The notes under the pieces are model-generated. The model had not been told where the DNA came from. It was given only the letters and a program-made list of their open reading frames with translations, and searched no databases. A program made the translations under genes and the position numbers. DNA of 64,000 bases from Streptomyces sp. NBC_00358 (GTDB lineage Bacteria; Actinomycetota; Actinomycetes; Streptomycetales; Streptomycetaceae). Positions 25,633 to 33,178 of the stretch are shown here, in pieces (the first letter of the stretch is position 1; the number at the start of each line of letters is the position of its first letter). The DNA lies in contig NZ_CP107976.1 of NCBI RefSeq assembly GCF_036099295.1, forward strand, positions 6,014,001-6,078,000, written 5' to 3'.

Positions 25633-25935
25633 ATGAAGTCCCTCAAGGCCGCCGCTGTCGTCGCCGGGTCCCTGGTCGTCGCCGGTGCCGCCGCGCCCGC
25701 GTTCGCCGCCGGAGCCTCCGGCCTCACGCCCTCCAGCCTCAACGGCGCCCTGGAGACCGTCACCAGCCAGCGTTCGGTCACCGTGCAGGACGTCCTGCCC
25801 GTGCAGCACCAGTCGGACGCGCTCGACACCGAGAACAAGAACTCCGTGCTCAACGGCGTGAACGGCGCGACGAAGACGCTCAACAGGACCGGCCGTCCCG
25901 CGCAGCTTCTCGGCGGACTTCCCGTTCAGGATTAG
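25633..25935 (+). CDS. Small secreted protein of chaplin cluster, unknown function
   Basis: This 100-residue protein starts at ATG 25633 behind GAAAGGAA. The signal peptide (MKSLKAAAVVAGSLVVAGAA) has a likely cut after APAFA. The mature part is ~75 residues, without Cys, and rich in Ser/Thr/Asn/Gln: LTPSSLNGALETVTSQRSVT, VQDVLPVQHQSDALDTENKN, VLNGVNGATKTLN. I do not recognise the family. It has no chaplin or rodlin motif but the same size and export design, and it sits between two chaplin genes, so it may join the surface layer (inference). The Gln/Asn content would be compatible with fibril formation. Confidence 0.75.
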   Translation: MKSLKAAAVVAGSLVVAGAAAPAFAAGASGLTPSSLNGALETVTSQRSVTVQDVLPVQHQSDALDTENKNSVLNGVNGATKTLNRTGRPAQLLGGLPVQD

Positions 25936-26022
25936 TCGTATCCCTTGCGTGAGTGTCATTTCCGCAATGCTTGCGGGTATTTCCCTAGGCTCTGCAGAAA
26001 ATCTCCCAGGAAAGGGCTGACA

Positions 26023-26262
26023 ATGAACAATGCCAAGAAGGCCGCGCTGATTATCGCCACCGCCGGAATGGCCGCGGGCGCCGCCGCGGGTGCCGCTGTC
26101 GCGGACTCCGGTGCCGAAGGTGCCGCGGTCGGTTCCCCGGGCGTTCTGTCGGGCAACGTCATCCAGGTTCCCGTGCACGTTCCGGTCAATGTCTGCGGCA
26201 ACACGGTCGACGTGGTCGGTCTACTGAACCCGGCGTTCGGCAACGTCTGCGCCAACCACTGA
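26023..26262 (+). CDS. chpF: Short chaplin (ChpF-like by position)
   Basis: This 79-residue chaplin starts MNNAKKAALIIATAGMAAGA at ATG 26023, after a CAGGAAAGGG ribosome site. The signal peptide ends near GAAVA-DS. The chaplin domain reads SPGVLSGNVIQVPVHVPVNV then CGNTVDVVGLLNPAFGNVC. Role and location are as for the other short chaplins. The symbol is from remembered synteny with S. coelicolor (chpF beside the polysaccharide genes) and could equally belong to the copy at 25146. A hairpin follows. Confidence 0.8.
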   Translation: MNNAKKAALIIATAGMAAGAAAGAAVADSGAEGAAVGSPGVLSGNVIQVPVHVPVNVCGNTVDVVGLLNPAFGNVCANH

Positions 26263-26280
26263 CGTCGTACGGACGTCGCG

Positions 26281-26320
26281 GCGAAAGGGCCGATTCGCGG
26301 CTGGGGATTCGGCCCTTCGC
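26281..26320 (+). terminator. Terminator after short chaplin gene
   Basis: GCGAAAGGGCCGA pairs with TCGGCCCTTCGC (one bulge) around a 15-nt loop, 18 bp after the stop. Confidence 0.65.
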
Positions 26321-26425
26321 GCTGTTCGAGGCGCATCCCTCGTTCGTGTGGTCACCCACCACGTCATCGCCCGGTCGGGTGAAATCGGGTCAGAACCCGA
26401 ACGGACGCATCGATAAGGTTCCGCG

Positions 26426-26923
26426 GTGACCTCAACCTCAAGCGAAATGCGCCCTCTTCGGGTCGCCGATCTCGGCACGCTCGCCGTCATGGCTTTCAGC
26501 GGTGAAGCCCCCGACGGCGACATGCCCTATCTCCTCGCCTACTCCCTGGGCGACGGCGAAGGCGGCCCCGAAGGATCCGCGGCCGCCATCCGGCAGCTCC
26601 TGATCGACAACGGACTGCCCGTGGGCGACACGCTCATCGACGGTTCCCGGCAGCCGGGCCTGCCGCTCACCCTGCTCGTCGAGGCCGGTCAGGCCGTCGT
26701 CAGCATGCCGCACCTCAACGCCCAGTGCATCGCGCCACCGGAGTGGCTCGCCGCCGCGGCGGAACGCGGATACGCCTACTTCCTGTTCGCCACCCGCGCC
26801 TGGCCCGTGGCCGAGCCCGGCAAGCCCGTCGCCCCCGAGGACCTCACGGCCTTCGCGGGCGACGAGGACACCCTGCTCAGCGCGGCGCACGTACTGCTGC
26901 CCGCGCGCAGCCTCCGCGGCTGA
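26426..26923 (+). CDS. DUF5949-family protein
   Basis: This 165-residue soluble protein has no signal peptide. Conserved-looking blocks are RVADLGTLAVMAFSGEAPDG, MPYLLAYSLGDGEGGPEG, VSMPHLNAQCIAPPEWLAAA and AAHVLLPARSLRG. These match what I remember of the Streptomyces DUF5949 family, whose function is unknown. The stop overlaps the ATG of the VKOR gene (TGATG), so the two are co-translated. This is the only hint to a role: perhaps something tied to disulfide formation. Confidence 0.7.
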   Translation: MTSTSSEMRPLRVADLGTLAVMAFSGEAPDGDMPYLLAYSLGDGEGGPEGSAAAIRQLLIDNGLPVGDTLIDGSRQPGLPLTLLVEAGQAVVSMPHLNAQCIAPPEWLAAAAERGYAYFLFATRAWPVAEPGKPVAPEDLTAFAGDEDTLLSAAHVLLPARSLRG

Positions 26924-27549
26924 TGACGGCCGCCGCGGGACGGGGGGCGGGCGGTGGCGGTGCGCCCGTGCGCGCCACCGGCAGCGGCCGTGCCTTCGCC
27001 CTGCTGCTGGTGATCACGGGGGCGGCCGGTCTGCTCGCCGCCTGGGTCATCACGATCGACAAGTTCAAGCTGCTGGAGAACCCGAACTTCGTCCCGGGGT
27101 GCAGCCTCAACCCGGTGGTCTCCTGCGGCAACATCATGAAGAGCGAACAGGCCTCGGCCTTCGGTTTCCCCAACCCGATGCTCGGCCTGGTGGCGTACAG
27201 CGTGGTGATCTGTGTCGGCGTGAGTCTGCTGACCGGTGCCGGATTCCCGCGCTGGTACTGGCTGACGTTCAACGCGGGCACGCTCTTCGGCGTCGGATTC
27301 TGCACCTGGCTCCAGTTCCAGTCGTTCTACCGGATCAATTCGCTGTGCCTGTGGTGCTGTCTGGCATGGGTCGCCACGATCATCATGTTCTGGTACGTCA
27401 CATCCTTCAACGTACGGAACGATTTTCTGCCTGCCCCGGAATGGCTGAAGGGATTCCTCGCGGAATTCACCTGGGTGCTCCCGGTGCTGCACATCGGCGT
27501 CATCGGAATGCTGATCCTCACCCGCTGGTGGGATTTCTGGACGAGTTGA
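26923..27549 (+). CDS. Vitamin K epoxide reductase (VKOR) family membrane protein
   Basis: This 208-residue protein is started at ATG 26923 in a one-base overlap with the previous stop. Membrane segments include AFALLLVITGAAGLLAAWVI, MLGLVAYSVVICVGVSLL, YWLTFNAGTLFGVGFCTW, LCLWCCLAWVATIIMFWYV and a C-terminal one. The loop Cys pair (GCSLNPVVSC) and the redox CxxC motif CLWC are both present, the full VKOR set. It would reoxidise a thiol oxidase through quinones and so support disulfide bonds in exported proteins. Chaplins each have two conserved Cys, so proximity to chaplin genes may be meaningful (inference). Confidence 0.88.
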   Translation: MTAAAGRGAGGGGAPVRATGSGRAFALLLVITGAAGLLAAWVITIDKFKLLENPNFVPGCSLNPVVSCGNIMKSEQASAFGFPNPMLGLVAYSVVICVGVSLLTGAGFPRWYWLTFNAGTLFGVGFCTWLQFQSFYRINSLCLWCCLAWVATIIMFWYVTSFNVRNDFLPAPEWLKGFLAEFTWVLPVLHIGVIGMLILTRWWDFWTS

Positions 27550-27667
27550 TTCTCCCTATCGGACGACTAATGAGTCGGTCGGGGGAATCATCAGCTGATG
27601 ACGTTCCCGGAATCGTTACGGGGTACGGACGCTGAGCCCCCGAATCCTGAAAGGGACCGTACCTGAG

Positions 27668-28186
27668 ATGAAGCCGACCACACGAGGAACGCTCGCCGCC
27701 GTCCTGGCCGGTGTGGCGGCGGCGGTGGGTGCCGCCGCCGCGGCCCCCGCCGTCGCGGCCGACACGGTCCCCGTCCCCGTGCCGCTGAACGGTGTCGAGC
27801 AGTCCCTCGGCCTGGAGGCGCCCACGGTCGCGGGTGAACTGCCGTTGCTCCTGCCGGGCGGGCTGGAGGGACCCCGGTACGTCGAGGGCCGGATGATCCC
27901 CGACCGGGCCGTGCCGCAAGTGCCGCTCAGCGGCGGGCTGCCCGGGGCGGACGTCCGTACGCCCCTTCCGCGCGTCCTCGGCGCCGGGTTCGACCACCTC
28001 GGTCTCTCCGCAGCGGCGGCCGACCTGCGGACACTGACGCCCGGACTGTCCGTGGACAGCCTGATCGGCGCGCCCGACCCCGACCGCCTCGGACTTCCCG
28101 GCCTGAATTGGCCCCAGGCCGCCGTGCTCGCGCCGCTGTTGAGGACCGCGCCGGGGGCCGACCTGGAGATGGGCTCGGGGTCCTAG
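27668..28186 (+). CDS. Secreted protein, unknown function
   Basis: This 172-residue protein has the signal peptide MKPTTRGTLAAVLAGVAAAV with likely cleavage near APAVAA. The mature part is rich in Pro/Leu/Gly: PVPVPLNGVEQSLGLEAPTV, ELPLLLPGGLEGPRY, SAAAADLRTLTPGLSVDSLI. It has no Cys and no known domain. It resembles small secreted proteins that accompany chaplin genes in Streptomyces. It has its own promoter space upstream (118 bp) and is followed by a 13-bp tandem repeat array. Confidence 0.7.
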   Translation: MKPTTRGTLAAVLAGVAAAVGAAAAAPAVAADTVPVPVPLNGVEQSLGLEAPTVAGELPLLLPGGLEGPRYVEGRMIPDRAVPQVPLSGGLPGADVRTPLPRVLGAGFDHLGLSAAAADLRTLTPGLSVDSLIGAPDPDRLGLPGLNWPQAAVLAPLLRTAPGADLEMGSGS

Positions 28187-28208
28187 AACCCGTCCGGGGG
28201 AGCGGCCC

Positions 28209-28273
28209 GGGAGTACGGCTCGGGAGTACGGCCCGGGAGTACGGCCCGGGAGTACGGCTCGGGAGTACGGACC
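28209..28273. repeat. Five 13-bp tandem repeats between secreted-protein gene and melC1
   Basis: The unit GGGAGTACGGCYC occurs in five uninterrupted copies, the last with ACC in place of CYC. It is non-coding and lies about 90 bp before the melC1 start, so it could influence melC expression or transcription termination. Confidence 0.9.
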
Positions 28274-28361
28274 GGGCACGCCGACCGAACCATCGGGGGC
28301 CGCCGTCGTTGAACCGTGCTGAAGCCGACCGGAGCAGCCTGAACTCGTCGAGGAGAGAAGC

Positions 28362-28928
28362 ATGTTCGTCAGCTGGATGCCGAGCAGAAGGCCGAGGCGT
28401 GAGCCGGACCGGGTGCCGGCCGGCCGGGCGCGCGGCCGAGGAGCGCAGCGGGTGGTGGGTGGAATCGCGCTGACCCGGCGTGGTGCGATGCGGGGGCTGT
28501 TCGTGTCGGCCGTCGGCGTCGCGCTGGCCCCCGTCGTCGCGGCCTCGCGGCCGCCGCGCCGGTTCCACCCCGGGAGCCTCTCCTTCGACGAGGTCTACCG
28601 CGGCCGGCACATCCTCGGCACGAAGGGCGGTTCGGACGGCCGGGCCGCGTACGCCGGCGGCGACTGGCAGGTCACGGTGGACGGCCGGCCGCTGCATCTG
28701 ATGCGCCGCGCGGACGGCAGCTATCTCAGCATGGTGGACCACTACGAGTCCTATCCGACACCGCTGGCGGCGGTCCGCGCGGCCGTCGACGAACTGGGCC
28801 CCGCCGAGAACCTCAGGGCCATGGAGGGCATGGAGGGCATGGACGGCATGGCGGGCGGCGCTCGGAGGACCGGCAGGGGCAAGAACGGTGCGGAGGGGAA
28901 CGGCCACCACCATGGTGTACACGCGTAA
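28362..28928 (+). CDS. melC1: Tyrosinase co-factor / copper chaperone MelC1
   Basis: This 188-residue protein starts at ATG 28362 behind GAGGAGAGAAG. A twin-arginine-like export signal (TRRGAMRGLFVSAVGVALAP) is followed by the conserved MelC1 body: SFDEVYRGRHILGTKG, WQVTVDGRPLHLMRRADGSY, SMVDHYESYPTPLAAVRAAV. The C-terminus is Met/Gly/His-rich (MEGMEGMDGM, GNGHHHGVHA), suited to copper. MelC1 delivers copper to tyrosinase and carries it out through the Tat system. The gene overlaps melC2 by 17 nt. The N-terminal ~35 residues before the signal are longer and more basic than usual. Confidence 0.9.
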   Translation: MFVSWMPSRRPRREPDRVPAGRARGRGAQRVVGGIALTRRGAMRGLFVSAVGVALAPVVAASRPPRRFHPGSLSFDEVYRGRHILGTKGGSDGRAAYAGGDWQVTVDGRPLHLMRRADGSYLSMVDHYESYPTPLAAVRAAVDELGPAENLRAMEGMEGMDGMAGGARRTGRGKNGAEGNGHHHGVHA

Positions 28929-29778
28929 GAACGTCAGCACCCTCACGAGCACGGAGCGGCGCCGCTTCGTCGGCGCGATGCTTGAGGTCAAACGGCGCGG
29001 GGAGTACGACGAGTTCGTCCGGAGGCACATCGACTACTACGTCTCCGACGGCGACGGCGGACTGCGCGCGGCCCACATGGCGCCCTCGTTCCTGCCCTGG
29101 CACCGGTGCTTCCTGCTGGACCTGGAGCAGGTGCTGCAACGCGTGGACTCCGGGGTCAGCATGCCGTACTGGGACTGGACGCGAGACCGTACGGCGACCT
29201 CGGTGCCGTGGACCAAGGACCTGCTCGGCGGCAACGGGCGCCGATCGGACAAGCAGGTCATGACCGGGCCCTTCGCCTACGCGCAGGGCAAGTGGACGAT
29301 CAAGGAGGGGGTGACCGACGGCGCTTTCCTCATGCGCCAGTTCGGCCGCCCGAGCAAGCCGATCCAACTGCCCACACCGGCCGCGCTGAACTCCGCCCTG
29401 GCCGACCCCGTCTACGACACCGCGCCCTTCGACTCGACGTCCACCCGCGGTTTCCGGAACCGGCTGGAGGGTTGGGGAAACGGACCGGGCAACGCCACGT
29501 GGGGCAACCACAACCGGGTCCACCGCTGGGTCGGAGGCCACATGCTGGGCGGTGCCTCCGTCAACGACCCCGTCTTCTGGCTGCACCACGCCTTCGTCGA
29601 CCTCCAGTGGTCCCGCTGGCAGAAGCGGCACCGCGGAGCGCGCTATCTGCCCGAGCGGCCCCCGGGCGCGCACGACTCCCAGTACCGCCGCATCGTCGCC
29701 CGGCACGAGAAGATGCCCCCGTGGGGCGTGACGCCGGAAGCGATGGAGGACCACAGCCACATCTACCGGTACGCGTAG
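28912..29778 (+). CDS. melC2: Tyrosinase MelC2
   Basis: This 288-residue type-3 copper monophenol oxidase makes melanin from tyrosine. The start is ATG 28912 (MVYTRKNVSTLTSTERRRF), where the family begins; an in-frame start at 28888 would only extend it. CuA ligands are His39, His55 and His64 (AAHMAPSFLPWHR). CuB ligands are the two His in GNHNRVHRW plus one in DPVFWLHHAFVD. The PYWDW motif is present and the length is normal. No signal peptide is present; the enzyme is carried out with MelC1. It is closed by a convergent terminator facing a chaplin gene. Confidence 0.95.
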   Translation: MVYTRKNVSTLTSTERRRFVGAMLEVKRRGEYDEFVRRHIDYYVSDGDGGLRAAHMAPSFLPWHRCFLLDLEQVLQRVDSGVSMPYWDWTRDRTATSVPWTKDLLGGNGRRSDKQVMTGPFAYAQGKWTIKEGVTDGAFLMRQFGRPSKPIQLPTPAALNSALADPVYDTAPFDSTSTRGFRNRLEGWGNGPGNATWGNHNRVHRWVGGHMLGGASVNDPVFWLHHAFVDLQWSRWQKRHRGARYLPERPPGAHDSQYRRIVARHEKMPPWGVTPEAMEDHSHIYRYA

Positions 29779-29838
29779 CGGGCGTCCGCCGGGACGGACG
29801 AGGGGAATCCCCGCGGAACGCGCACCGGCCACGACGAA

Positions 29839-29870
29839 GCCCCCGGCAGTGACTTCCCGCCGGGGGCCTT
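29839..29870. terminator. Bidirectional terminator between melC2 and chpG
   Basis: GCCCCCGGC / GCCGGGGGC, perfect 9-bp stem, 14-nt loop, followed by CTTTC on the plus strand and by GCTTCG on the minus strand. Confidence 0.8.
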
Positions 29871-29883
29871 TCGCGTGCTCGGC

Positions 29884-30198
29884 TCAGTTGCCGTAGCCGC
29901 TGTGCTTGTTCTTGCTCTTGTTCTTGTGCTTGTCCTTGTGGTGGTCCTTGTGGTGACCATCGCCGTTCACGCAGGTGTTGCCGAAGGCCGGGTTCAGCAG
30001 ACCGACGATGTCGATCGTGTTGCCGCACACATTGACCGGAACGTGCACGGGAACCTGGATGACGTTGCCCGAAAGGACACCGGGGGAGCCGACGGCCCCG
30101 CCCTGGGCGCCGGCGTCAGCCATGGCCAGACCGGCCCCGCTGAGCGCCACGGCACCCGTGCCGACGACGACGGCGGCGGCCTTCGCGATGCGAGACAT
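29884..30198 (-). CDS. chpG: Chaplin with His/Lys-rich C-terminal tail (ChpG-like)
   Basis: This 104-residue chaplin starts MSRIAKAAAVVVGTGAVALS at ATG 30198, with AAGGAGA upstream. The signal peptide ends near LAMA-DA. The chaplin domain reads SPGVLSGNVIQVPVHVPVNV then CGNTIDIVGLLNPAFGNTC. A 25-residue tail follows that other short chaplins here lack: GDGHHKDHHKDKHKNKSKNK and HSGYGN. The tail is strongly basic with five His. Symbol: from memory chpG lies beside the melC tyrosinase genes in S. coelicolor. The tail might bind copper, wall polyanions or the surface glycan (inference). Confidence 0.85.
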   Translation of the reverse strand: MSRIAKAAAVVVGTGAVALSGAGLAMADAGAQGGAVGSPGVLSGNVIQVPVHVPVNVCGNTIDIVGLLNPAFGNTCVNGDGHHKDHHKDKHKNKSKNKHSGYGN

Positions 30199-30393
30199 CA
30201 CGTTCTCCTTTGACTCGATGAGCGCGGTGGCACGACGCGACCGCACTCCCCCTTCAACGCGTCCGTCCACACCTGGTCACGGGCGTTCGACAGGGATCGT
30301 GCTTCGAACAGGGGCTTGAGGGACGGTTGTTCACCCGGCCTGGCCGCACACCCTCTCGACGGGACCGCGGGCAGGCGGGCCGGGCGAGCCCGG

Positions 30394-31353
30394 TCAGCCG
30401 AGCCGGCGCAGCGGCGCGCCCGCCAGGAACGCCCGGATGTCCTCGACCGCCGCGCCGTAGTACGTCTCGTAGTTGGAACGCGACACATAGCCGAGGTGCG
30501 GGGTGGTCAGAAGCCGGGGGGCCGAGCGCATCGGGTGGCCGGCGGGCAGCGGCTCGACGTCGAACACGTCGAGACCCGCTCCGGCGATCCGCCCCGCGTG
30601 CAGCGCGGCCAGCAGCGCGTCCTGGTCGACGATCGCCGAGCGCGAGGTGTTGACGAGGAAGGCGGTCGGCTTCAGCAGGGCCAGCTCGGCGGGCCCGACC
30701 AGGCCCCGGGTGCGGTCGCCGAGCGCGAGGTGGACCGAGACGAAGTCGCTTCCGGCCAGCAACTCCTCCTTGGAGGAGGCCAGTTCGACCCCGACCTCGG
30801 CGGCGCGCTCCGCGGTCAGGTTCTGGCTCCAGGCGCCGACCCGCATCCCGAAGGCGAGGCCCACCTGCGCCACCCGGCCACCGATCTTGCCCAGCCCGAG
30901 CAGACCGAGCCGGCGGCCGTGCAGATCGGCGCCGACGGTGCTCTGCCAGGGGCCGCCCGCCCGCACCGCGTTGTGCTCCGTGACGATCCCCTTCGCGAGC
31001 CCGAGGAGCAGCGCCCAGGTCAGCTCGACCGGGGGTGTCGAGGAACTCGGGGTGCCGCACACGGTCACCCCGTGCGCCTCGGCGGCCGCGTAGTCGATCA
31101 CCGTGTTGCGCATGCCGGAAGCGATCAGCAGCTTCAGTTCGGGCAGCCGGGCCAGCAGGGACGCCGGGAAGGGAACGCGTTCGCGCAACGTGACGACGAT
31201 GTCGAACTCCGCCAGCGCGGCGGCCAGCGCGTCCTCGTCGGCGAAGTGCCGGCCAAAGCTCGTGACGTCCACGGCGTCCGCGACCGGCGACCAGTCGGCG
31301 ATCTCGGTCGCGACGTTCTGATAGTCGTCCAGCACGGCACAGCGAAGTCGCAT
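30394..31353 (-). CDS. D-2-hydroxyacid dehydrogenase (NAD-dependent)
   Basis: This 319-residue cytoplasmic enzyme starts MRLRCAVLDDYQNVATEIAD at ATG 31353. Its NAD-binding motif is LLGLGKIGGRVAQVGLAFGM (~145-164). The D-isomer dehydrogenase signature reads LKPTAFLVNTSRSAIVDQDA, with catalytic Arg in NTSRS, then Glu in FDVEPLP and His in TTPHLGYVSR. The family includes phosphoglycerate, glycerate, lactate and formate-type dehydrogenases. The substrate here cannot be told. It is monocistronic and divergent from the membrane protein/YcnI pair. Confidence 0.87.
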   Translation of the reverse strand: MRLRCAVLDDYQNVATEIADWSPVADAVDVTSFGRHFADEDALAAALAEFDIVVTLRERVPFPASLLARLPELKLLIASGMRNTVIDYAAAEAHGVTVCGTPSSSTPPVELTWALLLGLAKGIVTEHNAVRAGGPWQSTVGADLHGRRLGLLGLGKIGGRVAQVGLAFGMRVGAWSQNLTAERAAEVGVELASSKEELLAGSDFVSVHLALGDRTRGLVGPAELALLKPTAFLVNTSRSAIVDQDALLAALHAGRIAGAGLDVFDVEPLPAGHPMRSAPRLLTTPHLGYVSRSNYETYYGAAVEDIRAFLAGAPLRRLG

Positions 31354-31483
31354 GTCGGGTCCCTCCCAGGCTCGGTCGGACCCTATCGGAGCGGTCGCCG
31401 GAGAGCAGGGCACCCTGTGACGGACGGCTCCCCGAGGGGAAGCCACAGCGGTCACTCGCTCCCCATGACAGTATCTGGGCTCC

Positions 31484-32068
31484 ATGAGTGCGTCCCTGGC
31501 GGTACGGAGTCTGCGCGCGGCGGTGTTCGCCGTGCTGTGCGTGCTGCTGGCCGCCGGCGGGCACGTTCTCGCCACCGGGCAGGCGCCGTCACGCTGGGCG
31601 GACGCCGCGGGACTCGTCGCCGTCTTCACCGTCGGCTGTCCGCTGGGCGGCCGCGAGCGCTCCCTGTTCGGGATAGGCGGCGCCATGCTGGTCGCGCAGG
31701 CCGGACTCCACCTCGGCTTCGAGGCCGCCCGGCCGCGCATGGCGATGAACATGCACGGGGCGTACATGGCGTCGCCCACGCACGCCCTCACCCCGCACGC
31801 CACGGCCGCGCACGTCGCCGCCGCACTGCTGACGACCTGGTGGCTGCGACGCGGCGAGGCCGCCCTGTGGTCCCTGCTGCGCCGGGCCGCGACGTTCGTG
31901 CCGGGGCTCGCCGCGTGGTGGAGCGTACGGACGGGACCGGCGTCCGTCCGTCCGCGGGGCAATGCCGCGGGCCCGGCGCCGACCGCCCCGTGGACACTCC
32001 GTCAGGCACTCCTGCGTCACGCCGTCTCACGTCGGGGACCGCCGCCAGGGCTCGCGTACACGCCCTGA
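31484..32068 (+). CDS. Membrane protein upstream of YcnI-like gene
   Basis: This 194-residue protein has about three hydrophobic segments (AAVFAVLCVLLAAGGHVLA, WADAAGLVAVFTVGCPLGG, SLFGIGGAMLVAQAGLHLGF), then a Met/His-rich loop (ARPRMAMNMHGAYMASPTHA) and another segment (AAHVAAALLTTWWL). The C-terminal 60 residues are basic. The Met/His-rich loop and the YcnI gene 30 bp downstream suggest a copper-handling membrane partner, similar to proteins often paired with YcnI. I do not know a named family. It is probably co-transcribed with the next gene. Confidence 0.75.
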   Translation: MSASLAVRSLRAAVFAVLCVLLAAGGHVLATGQAPSRWADAAGLVAVFTVGCPLGGRERSLFGIGGAMLVAQAGLHLGFEAARPRMAMNMHGAYMASPTHALTPHATAAHVAAALLTTWWLRRGEAALWSLLRRAATFVPGLAAWWSVRTGPASVRPRGNAAGPAPTAPWTLRQALLRHAVSRRGPPPGLAYTP

Positions 32069-32098
32069 CCACGTTCCCTTCAGTACGGAGTTCCCCAG

Positions 32099-32884
32099 AT
32101 GTCCCCGATGAGCACCACCCTGCGCCGTACCGGCACGGTCGCCGCCCTCGCCACCGCGGGTGTCCTGACCGCCGCGGGCGCCGCCTTCGCCCATGTGACG
32201 GTCCACCCCGAGAGCTACGCCAAGGGAGCCACGGACGGTCTCCTGAGCTTCCGGGTCCCCAACGAGGAGGACACCGCCAGCACCACCAAGGTGCAGGTCT
32301 TCCTTCCCACCGATCACCCCCTTCTGGGTGTCCTGGTCACCCCGCAGGCCGGCTGGGCCGCGAAGGTGACGACCATCAAGCTGAAGAAGCCCATCAAGAC
32401 GGACGACGGCACGATCACCGACGCCGTCTCCGAGATCACCTGGACCGGGGGCAGGATCCGGCACGGCGAGTTCCAGGACTTCGCCGTGGCTTTCGGCCAA
32501 CTGCCGGACGATACCGACCAGTTGAGCTTCAAGACGCTCCAGACGTACTCGGACGGCAATGTGGTCCGCTGGATCGAGGAGCCTCAGAAGGGCGGGGAGG
32601 AGCCGGAGAGCCCCGCTCCGACGCTGAAGCTCACCGCCAACGGCGCGGGTGACGAGACCTCTTCGGCCGGTGCGGGTGAGTCCGGATCCGACTCGTCCTC
32701 GTCCTCTTCGTCCTCGTCGTCCGCTCCGGCTTCCTCGTCCTCGGGGACCGAGCAGGCGTCCGCGAGCGACAAGAGCAGTGACTCCACCGCGCGCGGCCTG
32801 GGAACAGCAGGCCTGATCGTCGGCGTCCTCGGCCTGGGCGCGGCCGGATTCGCCGTCGTCCGCGGCCGGAGCACCCGCTCCTAG
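32099..32884 (+). CDS. YcnI-family (DUF1775) copper-binding membrane-anchored protein
   Basis: This 261-residue protein has a signal peptide ending AAGAAFA, so that the mature N-terminus begins with His: AHVTVHPESYAKGATDGLLS. That N-terminal His plus the conserved Trp in LVTPQAGWAAK is the YcnI copper-site layout. The YcnI domain spans ~32-165. A Ser-run linker (SSSSSSSS) and a C-terminal membrane segment (GLIVGVLGLGAAGFAVV) ending RGRSTRS anchor it. Family role: extracellular copper binding and storage. ATG 32108 is an alternative start. Copper supply to the nearby tyrosinase is a plausible use (inference). Confidence 0.85.
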   Translation: MSPMSTTLRRTGTVAALATAGVLTAAGAAFAHVTVHPESYAKGATDGLLSFRVPNEEDTASTTKVQVFLPTDHPLLGVLVTPQAGWAAKVTTIKLKKPIKTDDGTITDAVSEITWTGGRIRHGEFQDFAVAFGQLPDDTDQLSFKTLQTYSDGNVVRWIEEPQKGGEEPESPAPTLKLTANGAGDETSSAGAGESGSDSSSSSSSSSSAPASSSSGTEQASASDKSSDSTARGLGTAGLIVGVLGLGAAGFAVVRGRSTRS

Positions 32885-32893
32885 CCGCCGTTG

Positions 32894-32929
32894 CCGCCCC
32901 GTCGGCGTCAACTCCCGTCGGCGGGGCGG
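32894..32929. terminator. Terminator after YcnI-like gene
   Basis: A 14-bp stem with two G-U pairs (32894-32907 with 32916-32929, core CCGCCCCG / CGGGGCGG) and an 8-nt loop, directly after the stop. The following 250 bp to 33178 hold only irregular GGTTGGTCGGTTGG-like direct repeats (33075-33170) and no gene. Confidence 0.7.
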
Positions 32930-33178
32930 AAGTTCCCCAAGGCCCCACCCCGGCACCCCGCGCAGCCGCCCACGCACGACGCCCCAACACCCCAGCCGGA
33001 CCCACTTGCGGCTCAGTAGCTGAGCAGCTCGGCAGCTCACTGTCAGGAGCCACGGTCTGAGCGGCCGGACAGTGGCCGGTTGGTCCGCCGGTCCCGGTCG
33101 GCCGGTTGGTCGGTTGGCGCGGTGGCCCGGTTGGCCGGGCTCAGTCGCGTCGGTGGCCGGGGCCGTCCCGTCGGCCGC

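Noticed and set aside
28209..28273. CRISPR-like repeat array
   Set aside because: Units are 13 bp and directly adjacent without spacers. No cas gene is present anywhere in the window.
33075..33170. GGTTGG-rich repeats as a CRISPR or regulatory array
   Set aside because: Irregular spacing and sequence. Probably low-complexity DNA between convergent genes.
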